Shown piece after piece: positions 26,002 to 32,360 of a stretch of 64,000 bases of DNA. Below the pieces are notes generated by a model. The model searched no databases. It saw only the letters and a program-made list of their open reading frames with translations, and had not been told where the DNA came from. The position numbers and the translations under genes are program-made. Source of the DNA: Chitinophagaceae bacterium (lineage in GTDB: Bacteria > Bacteroidota > Bacteroidia > Chitinophagales > Chitinophagaceae); contig JAMLHL010000006.1 in the NCBI GenBank assembly GCA_023957125.1, positions 124,001 to 188,000 on the forward strand, read 5' to 3'. The first letter of the stretch is position 1. Each line of letters starts with the position of its first letter.

Positions 26002-26952
26002 ATGCAAGCGCAGGCGAAACTATTTTCAGGTACCGGATCGGTATATCTGGCGGAAAAAATTGCACAGCAATACGGGCAACCCCTGGGTAGAGTAAGTATT
26101 CAACGGTTCAGCGACGGAGAGATCCAGCCCACTTTCCTGGAGAGCATCCGGGGCGATTATGTTTTTTTGATCCAGAGTACTTTTTCTCCTTCAGACAATA
26201 TAATGGAGTTGCTGCTGATGATAGATGCTGCCAGAAGGGCCTCTGCCGATAAGATCATCGCTGTTTTACCCTATTACGGCTATGCCAGGCAGGATCGTAA
26301 GGATAAACCGCGGGTGGCTATAGGCAGTAAGTTAGTGGCCAACCTGCTGACAGCGGCCGGGGCCGACAGGGTCATTACAATGGACCTACATGCGCCTCAG
26401 ATCCAGGGTTATTTTGATATCCCGGTGGACCACCTGGACAGTTCCGCGATTTTCATTCCTTATATAGAAAAACTTAATTTGGAAAACCTTACCTTTGCCG
26501 CCCCCGATGTGGGAAGTGCTAACCGGATCCGGGAAATAGCAAGTTATTTCAGCGCCGAAATGGTAATCTGCGACAAGCACCGGAAGCGCGCCAATGAGAT
26601 CTCCAGCATGGTGGTTATCGGCGATGTGACAGACAGGAATGTGGTATTGATTGATGATATCTGTGATACCGGGGGAACTCTTGCAAGGGCAGCGGGTTTG
26701 CTGATGGATAACGGCGCTACCAGTGTACGGGCGTTATGCACGCACCCGGTTTTGAGCGGAAACGCCTATGTGAATATTGAAAACAGTGTTTTGGAAGAAC
26801 TGGTGGTTTGTGACACGCTGCCGCTGAAGAAAACTTCTGAAAAGATAAAGACATTGAGTGTGGCGGGCTTATTCGCAACGGCTATCCGCAATGCTTATGA
26901 AAATAAGAGTATCACCAGTTTATTTATACATAGTCAGTTAAGAAATAAGTAA
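26002..26952 (+). CDS. prs: Ribose-phosphate pyrophosphokinase
   Basis: Prs makes PRPP from ribose-5-phosphate and ATP for nucleotide, His and Trp synthesis. The start at 26002 (MQAQAKLFSGTGS) is chosen because it gives 316 residues, the normal size, while the upstream TTG at 25939 would add a hydrophobic stretch foreign to the family. Motifs seen are RFSDGEIQP, the PYYGYARQDRK loop, MDLHAPQIQGYFDIPVDH and the PRPP loop VLIDDICDTGGT. It leads a group with rplY and pth. Confidence 0.94.
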   Translation: MQAQAKLFSGTGSVYLAEKIAQQYGQPLGRVSIQRFSDGEIQPTFLESIRGDYVFLIQSTFSPSDNIMELLLMIDAARRASADKIIAVLPYYGYARQDRKDKPRVAIGSKLVANLLTAAGADRVITMDLHAPQIQGYFDIPVDHLDSSAIFIPYIEKLNLENLTFAAPDVGSANRIREIASYFSAEMVICDKHRKRANEISSMVVIGDVTDRNVVLIDDICDTGGTLARAAGLLMDNGATSVRALCTHPVLSGNAYVNIENSVLEELVVCDTLPLKKTSEKIKTLSVAGLFATAIRNAYENKSITSLFIHSQLRNK

Positions 26953-26974
26953 TCAATATTAAACTCAGATAAAA

Positions 26975-27601
26975 ATGAAAACAGTTACAATCGAAGGACA
27001 ACTGAGGACCGGAACCGGAAAAAAAGCCACCCGGCAAATCCGCTCTCAGGGCCTGGTGCCCGGTGTAATTTATGGTGGCGAAAAAGAAGTCAATTTTCAG
27101 GCGCCCGCCCTGGCTTTTAAACCGTTGGTGTACACCTCGGAATTCCAGTTAGCTGAGATCAGCGTGGACGGGCAGACCTACCGCTGTATTTTAAAAGATG
27201 TACAACTGGATAAAGTAAGCGACAGGCTGAACCATGCCGATTTTCTTCAGTTAGTGGACAATAAAAAAGTGATAGCCAATATTCCCCTTAAATATACCGG
27301 CTCTTCTGCCGGGGTGAAAGCGGGTGGAAAACTGGTTACCAAGATGAAAGCCCTGAAAGTAAAAACGCTCCCGCAATATCTGGTAGAAAATATTGAGGTG
27401 GATCTGACAGATCTGGAGGTGAACGGGAACGTAAGAGTGGAAGATGTGAAGGTGGATAATTTTGAGATCTTAAATTCTCCCCGTATTCCTATCGCTTCTG
27501 TTGTTATGACCCGCCAGTTGAGGCAGGAAGAGTCGGCTACGGCCGGGTCGGCCTCCCCGGCAGCTCAGAAAGCGCCGGCAGCCGCCGCAGCAAAAAAATA
27601 A
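26975..27601 (+). CDS. rplY: 50S ribosomal protein L25 (Ctc form)
   Basis: This 208-residue protein is the long, Ctc-type L25: the N-terminal 5S-rRNA-binding beta-barrel (RTGTGKKATRQIRSQG, VPGVIYGG, ILKDVQLD, HADFLQL) is followed by the TL5-like beta domain (IPLKYTGSSAGVKAGG, IEVDLTDLEVNG). The tail is Ala/Pro/Lys-rich (AAQKAPAAAAAKK), as often seen in Bacteroidota. It begins 22 bp after prs and is followed by a strong terminator. Confidence 0.94.
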   Translation: MKTVTIEGQLRTGTGKKATRQIRSQGLVPGVIYGGEKEVNFQAPALAFKPLVYTSEFQLAEISVDGQTYRCILKDVQLDKVSDRLNHADFLQLVDNKKVIANIPLKYTGSSAGVKAGGKLVTKMKALKVKTLPQYLVENIEVDLTDLEVNGNVRVEDVKVDNFEILNSPRIPIASVVMTRQLRQEESATAGSASPAAQKAPAAAAAKK

Positions 27602-27623
27602 AAATGTTCCTTTAATTTTATGG

Positions 27624-27653
27624 CCCAATCCTGTCAGGGGATTGGGTTTTTTT
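27624..27653 (+). terminator. Rho-independent terminator after rplY
   Basis: CCCAATCC pairs with GGATTGGG around a 7-nt loop and is followed by seven T residues, 22 bases after the rplY stop. It ends the prs-rplY unit before pth. Confidence 0.85.
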
Positions 27654-27674
27654 ATGTGATCAGCAGTTTTAAAG

Positions 27675-28268
27675 ATGGTTAAATTATTGATAGTCGGTTT
27701 GGGAAATCCCGGACCGGATTACAGGCACAGCCGGCATAATATAGGCTTCGATGTGGTGGATGCCTTTGTACAAAAGCATGAAGGTGCTTTCAGAACTGAA
27801 CGCCTGGCCGAAGTAGCGGAAATAAAATGGAAAGGCAGATTGTTTGTTTGTATCAAACCTACTACTTTCATGAATTTGAGCGGGAAGGCATTCCGCTATT
27901 GGATGGAGAAAGAAAAGATTGCCCTGGAATCTACGCTCACCATAGTGGATGATTTAGCGCTTCCTTTAAGCAGGCTCAGGTTGAGAACGGCCGGCAGCCA
28001 CGCCGGGCACAACGGTCTTTTTGATATCCAGACCGTTTTAGGAACCGACAAATATCCCAGGCTCCGGTTTGGTATCGGTAATCATTTTCCAAAAGGAATG
28101 CAGATAGACTTTGTATTGGGTAAATGGTTCCCCGAAGAAATACCGGTAGTGCGGGAAAAAATTGAAAAATGTACAGAAGTAATTGAAAATGTATCGGTTA
28201 TGGGCTTTGAAAGAACAATGAATATGATAAATAACCTTGAATTTGGCAAACAGGACGGAACACTTTAG
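27675..28268 (+). CDS. pth: Peptidyl-tRNA hydrolase
   Basis: Pth frees tRNA from peptidyl-tRNA dropped by stalled ribosomes. The 197-residue protein shows the signature GLGNPGPDYRHSRHNIGFDVVD with the catalytic histidine, KPTTFMNLSGKA, DDLALPLSRLRLR and GSHAGHNGL. It is full length. It sits just after the rplY terminator, so it probably relies on a promoter within the short gap or on read-through. Confidence 0.95.
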   Translation: MVKLLIVGLGNPGPDYRHSRHNIGFDVVDAFVQKHEGAFRTERLAEVAEIKWKGRLFVCIKPTTFMNLSGKAFRYWMEKEKIALESTLTIVDDLALPLSRLRLRTAGSHAGHNGLFDIQTVLGTDKYPRLRFGIGNHFPKGMQIDFVLGKWFPEEIPVVREKIEKCTEVIENVSVMGFERTMNMINNLEFGKQDGTL

Positions 28269-28458
28269 ATGACTTAAGCTAAAAAATACAGGCAAGTGTA
28301 TAAGATTCAATTTGTTTGCCTTAAATTAGCATCTTACAATTCACCTCCTTTCCTTTAGTATCCATCTTCCTTGAATTTAACCCTTAATCTACGTTAAAAC
28401 ACGGTGTTCATATCGTTTAATGTTAATGTATAAACCTTATTGAACTTATTTAACTTTT

Positions 28459-29070
28459 ATGAAGATTTTCTGTATTGGCCGTAACTATGCTGAACATGCA
28501 ACTGAATTGGGCAATGAGATACCGGATGAGCCGGTTATTTTTATGAAACCCAAAAGTTCCCTGTTGCAATCGCATACCCCTTTTTATTATCCCGAATTTA
28601 CCAATGAATTGCATGCGGAGGCCGAACTGGTGCTGAGAGTATGCAAAAATGGAAAATACATCCAGGAAAAACATGCGGGTAAATATTACAACGCCGTGTC
28701 GGTGGGTGTAGATTTTACCGCACGCGATATTCAGAATGAATTAAAAAGCAAGGGTTTACCCTGGGAGAAGGCGAAGGCCTGGGACAATTCTGCCGTCGTG
28801 GGCAGGTGGGTGGAAATTACCCCTGCCATGAAAAAAAACAATATTAATTTTTGTTTATACAAGAATAAGGAGCTGGTGCAGCAGGGTAATTCCGGGCAGA
28901 TGATTTTCAACTTCGATAGCGTAGTTTCCTATATTTCCAATTATTTTTCCATCAATATCGGGGACATCATTTTTACCGGTACCCCGGCAGGGGTGGGTGA
29001 ATGTGTGGTGGGAGATGAACTGGAAGGTTTCCTCGAAGATGAAAGTATGTTTGAACTGGCCGTAAGATAG
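28459..29070 (+). CDS. Fumarylacetoacetate hydrolase (FAH) family protein
   Basis: The 203-residue protein is a single FAH catalytic domain. It has FCIGRNYAEHA, EPVIFMKPKSSLL, the metal-binding HAEAELVLRV, GVDFTARDIQ and TGTPAGVGECVVGDELEG. Such short members are hydrolases or decarboxylases of 2-oxo or beta-diketo acids, for example acylpyruvases; the substrate is not predictable. It stands as a single gene between long intergenic leaders and a hairpin terminator. Confidence 0.88.
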   Translation: MKIFCIGRNYAEHATELGNEIPDEPVIFMKPKSSLLQSHTPFYYPEFTNELHAEAELVLRVCKNGKYIQEKHAGKYYNAVSVGVDFTARDIQNELKSKGLPWEKAKAWDNSAVVGRWVEITPAMKKNNINFCLYKNKELVQQGNSGQMIFNFDSVVSYISNYFSINIGDIIFTGTPAGVGECVVGDELEGFLEDESMFELAVR

Positions 29071-29127
29071 CCTGCACAAATAGTTATAAAGACCACCCCG
29101 ATACCGCATTGCCGGCATAAAATAAAG

Positions 29128-29160
29128 AAGCCGCTAAAACAATTGTTTTAAGCGGCTTTC
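29128..29160. terminator. Hairpin terminator after the FAH gene
   Basis: AAGCCGCT-AAAAC pairs with GTTTT-A-AGCGGCTT around an AATT loop with one bulged A, followed by TTTC. It ends about 57 bases after the FAH-family stop codon. Confidence 0.7.
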
Positions 29161-29445
29161 ATCATTCCCGAAGGCTTACTGATAGTGTACCCGTTGCACT
29201 ATAGAAAGGGGAATGCATCTGAGAACCCGTGTTTATCCCTGAAAAAATTATAGGTTAAATGGTTTCGAAATCGGGTTATTCGCTTTATGTACCGCGGGGT
29301 ACAGGGCTATAAAAAGAAAATAAAACCCCTCCTGTTGTCTCATTTTGCTGTTTTGTTTTTAATTTCATTTTTATATATCCGTAAAACGGGAATTTGATAC
29401 CCCCCTGAGATCATTTTTTTTACCGATCAATTGTTCCGGAAATTT
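29161..29445. other. Leader region upstream of the sigma factor gene
   Basis: This stretch has no coding frame. It holds a TACCGCGGGGTA palindrome near 29290 and an A/T-rich tract close to the sigma factor start. No clear TAnnTTTG promoter was found, which would fit an operon transcribed by an alternative sigma factor, possibly its own. Confidence 0.35.
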
Positions 29446-30021
29446 ATGCAGCACCCCGACCAGAAATATATCAATGCTCTGATAGAAAACGATGCAGTAA
29501 TGCTGGAAGAACTTTATCGGAAATTTGCCGATAAGATAAAATGGATGATTATCCGGAACAACGGTACGGAAACGGATGCTGCGGATGTGTTCCAGGAGGC
29601 TTTGCTTTCTATCTATAATAAGGCCAAAACCGGTGGATTTGAGCTTACCTGCCCTTTGGAGGCCTTTTTATATATGGTTTGTAAAAACAAATGGCTCAAT
29701 ATGTTGAACAGGAGAAAAGTGCAGAAGGTAACATTTTCCGATACCGGAGGATATAATAATATAGGAGAAGACAGTTTCGGGCTTGCGGAAGAATGTATAT
29801 TAAAGCAGGAGCGGAGCGATCTGCTTAGGGAAAAGCTGGCCGAATTGGGGGAAAGTTGCAGAAGCATTCTTCAATTAAGCTGGAGCGGGATTTCTATGGA
29901 TGAGGTAGCCCGGAAGCTGAGTGTAACCTATGGTTATGTACGGAAAAAAAAGTCGGAATGCATGGCCCGGCTGATTACCCTGGTGAAGCAATCTCCTCAG
30001 TATGAACTATTGAAATGGTAA
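29446..30021 (+). CDS. ECF-type RNA polymerase sigma factor
   Basis: The start at ATG 29446 (MQHPDQKYI) is preferred to a TTG 15 bases earlier; it gives 191 residues. Region 2 is seen in VMLEELYRKFADKI, TDAADVFQEALLSIYN and FLYMVCKNKWLNMLNRR. Region 4 is seen in LGESCRSILQLSWSGISMDEVARKLSVTYGYVRKKKSEC, read as two helices with a turn. There is no region 1.1 or 3, as in ECF sigmas. It starts a co-directional cluster with a TPR membrane protein (3 bp gap), a subtilase lipoprotein and a CHAT protein, which suggests it is controlled by, or drives, that set. Confidence 0.88.
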   Translation: MQHPDQKYINALIENDAVMLEELYRKFADKIKWMIIRNNGTETDAADVFQEALLSIYNKAKTGGFELTCPLEAFLYMVCKNKWLNMLNRRKVQKVTFSDTGGYNNIGEDSFGLAEECILKQERSDLLREKLAELGESCRSILQLSWSGISMDEVARKLSVTYGYVRKKKSECMARLITLVKQSPQYELLKW

Positions 30022-30024
30022 ACT

Positions 30025-30795
30025 ATGAATGACAGGAAATCTTATTATATAGAGCAAATCGAAAATTATCTCTCGGGAAACTTTTCCCCGGAAGAAAAAT
30101 TACGATTTGAAACAGCGTTGAAAACAGATGCCGGGCTGAATGAATATTTTAGATTGTACCAGGCGATTGATACGGAAATGCGGGAAACACAAAAGTACCG
30201 TGCAAAGGAAACGGCTTTAAAAAACACCCTCAAAAAACTGAATGCAGTGTACTTCGGGTCTGGCGCAAAAACCGTACCTATGCACGGGTATAAAAAATGG
30301 TACCGGCTTTCTTTGTCGGCTGCTGCCGTATTGATATTGGTGCTGACCGCCTACTTCCTGTTTTTTCAGCGTACCAACGATCTTCCGCAATATGCCAGCC
30401 GGTATGTAAAAAATGAACTGTCTCAATTAAGTCTTACGATGGATGGCGGGCGGGATAGTCTGCAGCAGGGAATGGCCGCTTTTAATGATAAGGCATACGC
30501 CAGGGCGCTGCAAATTTTTAAGGCCATCTATGAGGCGCATCCCGAAAATAATGATGCCTTGAAGTATGCGGGGATCACCTGCCTGGTAACCAGGGACTAC
30601 GATCAGGCCATAGCCTGTTTTGAGGAGCTTGCGGCAAAAAAAGGACTTTTCAGTAATCCCGGCGTATTTTTGAAGGCAGTGGTGTTGCTGGCGCGTAATG
30701 AAGGGGGGGATGTGCAGGAGGCAAAACTATTGTTGCGGCGGGTAGTTGATGAAAACCTGGATGGCAGTACAGAAGCCGCGCGCTGGTTGAAGTGA
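30025..30795 (+). CDS. Single-pass membrane protein with periplasmic TPRs, possible anti-sigma factor
   Basis: The 256-residue protein starts 3 bp after the sigma gene. The cytoplasmic N-terminus (about 90 residues) holds the motif IENYLSGNFSPEEKLRFETAL, similar to the short helical segment of Bacteroidota anti-sigma or sigma-partner proteins. One membrane helix spans about residues 95-116 (LSLSAAAVLILVLTAYFLFF), and the rest is TPR-like (AFNDKAYARALQIFKAIYEAHP, KYAGITCLVTRDYDQAIACFEEL). There is no zinc-finger HxxxCxxC motif. I infer that the cytoplasmic end holds the sigma factor while the TPRs read an envelope signal; no direct evidence. Confidence 0.7.
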   Translation: MNDRKSYYIEQIENYLSGNFSPEEKLRFETALKTDAGLNEYFRLYQAIDTEMRETQKYRAKETALKNTLKKLNAVYFGSGAKTVPMHGYKKWYRLSLSAAAVLILVLTAYFLFFQRTNDLPQYASRYVKNELSQLSLTMDGGRDSLQQGMAAFNDKAYARALQIFKAIYEAHPENNDALKYAGITCLVTRDYDQAIACFEELAAKKGLFSNPGVFLKAVVLLARNEGGDVQEAKLLLRRVVDENLDGSTEAARWLK

Positions 30796-30834
30796 CAAGC
30801 GGGGTCTCCCTTAGAAGATGATGAAGCGCCGTTC

Positions 30835-30842
30835 TACCTTTG
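30835..30842 (+). promoter_or_regulatory. Candidate -7 box ahead of the subtilase gene
   Basis: TACCTTTG, an exact -7 consensus match, lies 13 bases before the ATG at 30856. The -33 side reads TTAG rather than TTG. If used, the transcript start falls close to the start codon, giving a very short leader and a protease unit that can be expressed apart from the sigma gene. Confidence 0.5.
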
Positions 30843-30855
30843 TAATCTCAATTGT

Positions 30856-32322
30856 ATGTTCAATATTATCCCTGTCACCATCCGGACTACTTATCTAAAG
30901 CTGTTGACTTTATTATGCATGGTTATGGTTTTCGGGTGCGAATGTGGTTCGCCTGTAACCCGCGACTGGAGCAGTTACCAGATCCCTTCTCCTTATGAAG
31001 GTAAAAAGCCCGATCCCTATAAGCAATTGATCGTTTGGCTGAAGCCGGGAACTACGAGGCAGGAGTTTAATAAGTGGCTTCAGGACAGCATTGTAAAAAA
31101 AGAGAACAATGAATTAAAGATCCGTTTTGTATGCGGAAGTTGTGATTCAACTCTTTTTTTAATGGAAGGAAAAGGGGTAGAATTGTATATGCAGGGCGAA
31201 GTGGCCAATGGCGGCAGCAGCAGTAAAAAGAAGCCCAAAGTAACCGGCGAAAGTGAAGCGGTTTATTACAGCACCAATGTCCCGGTAAGGTTTCCCGGTG
31301 CAGTTGCCCCGGTAAAGCCGGCAAGATTTCCCGGCAAACCCTCATTTTCCGAACCCGGAGTGAAGGTGGCTGTATTTGATACCGGGCTCGACACAGCGTT
31401 GGTGGACGCCTCTTACTTGTACAATGCCGCCGACAGTGCATGCATATCCGGTGGAAGCGCCGGGTGGAATTTTGTGGCCGGCACCAACAACTGGGCGGAT
31501 GATAATGCCGGAAGACATGGCAGTATGGTAACGAAATTGATTACCGATGAAACGGAAAAATATCGGAAAAACAGCGTATCCATTCTGCCGGTAAAGATTT
31601 TTGATGCCGATGGAACCAGCGACCTGTACAGCACATTGTGTGGTTTTGCTTATGCCAGCAACAGGAAGGTGGACATTATTAATGCAAGTTTTGGCTATTA
31701 TGAATCGAGGTACCGGTTCGATAGTTCCGGAGAAGAAACAGCGGGCTTAAGCTCCCCCTTGTTGTTACGGGCATTCATAGAGGAATATCTCACAAAGCAT
31801 AATATTATTTTGGTGGCGGCAGCCGGTAATAAGGACGACGCTGCCGAGGACCCGGAATACAACCCTGTTGACCCTCTTCAGAAACGCAACCTGGACAGCG
31901 TACATTTTTACCCCGCATCACTGGCCCCTGTTCTTCCCGGCGTTATAGCGGTAACCACGGTGTACAAAGACATGGTTAGTCCCACCCAGAATTATTCGGG
32001 CAACATAGTGGATGTGGGGGTGCAGGCCGACGGGGTGGATAATAATGATCATTTCTATTTTATTAATCCTGTAGATCCCGGATCATCGCCTGTTTCGGGA
32101 TCCTCTTTTGCCGCACCTGTAGCCACCGGGAAATTGGCAGCCTGGTACCATACTTATAAGCATTTATTGGTATCGCCATCCCCCGCCGGTGTAAAAGACA
32201 GCATTTTCAACATTCTTGAAAGCAGGCCCTTCCCTTCTTTCTTATATCATCAGCCATCCCTGGCAGATAGGGTGAAAGACGGAAAATGGATTGATAAAGG
32301 ACGGACGGCGGGTTTTAAATAG
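30856..32322 (+). CDS. Subtilisin-like (S8) serine protease lipoprotein
   Basis: The 488-residue protein has a lipoprotein-type signal ending VFGCECG (lipobox FGC). An inhibitor-like N-terminal stretch follows (LIVWLKPGTTRQEFNKWL), probably a propeptide. The S8 catalytic triad is complete: Asp175 in VFDTGLD, His221 in GRHGSMV and Ser417 in GSSFAAP, with the oxyanion asparagine at Asn325 in AAAGN. It should act anchored in the envelope, facing the periplasm or surface. The adjacent CHAT gene starts 38 bp after its stop, giving two unrelated proteases in a row. The substrate is unknown. Confidence 0.9.
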   Translation: MFNIIPVTIRTTYLKLLTLLCMVMVFGCECGSPVTRDWSSYQIPSPYEGKKPDPYKQLIVWLKPGTTRQEFNKWLQDSIVKKENNELKIRFVCGSCDSTLFLMEGKGVELYMQGEVANGGSSSKKKPKVTGESEAVYYSTNVPVRFPGAVAPVKPARFPGKPSFSEPGVKVAVFDTGLDTALVDASYLYNAADSACISGGSAGWNFVAGTNNWADDNAGRHGSMVTKLITDETEKYRKNSVSILPVKIFDADGTSDLYSTLCGFAYASNRKVDIINASFGYYESRYRFDSSGEETAGLSSPLLLRAFIEEYLTKHNIILVAAAGNKDDAAEDPEYNPVDPLQKRNLDSVHFYPASLAPVLPGVIAVTTVYKDMVSPTQNYSGNIVDVGVQADGVDNNDHFYFINPVDPGSSPVSGSSFAAPVATGKLAAWYHTYKHLLVSPSPAGVKDSIFNILESRPFPSFLYHQPSLADRVKDGKWIDKGRTAGFK

Positions 32323-32360
32323 TGGTATTTTCTTTCACTGTAAATACTTGGCTGAGCAGT

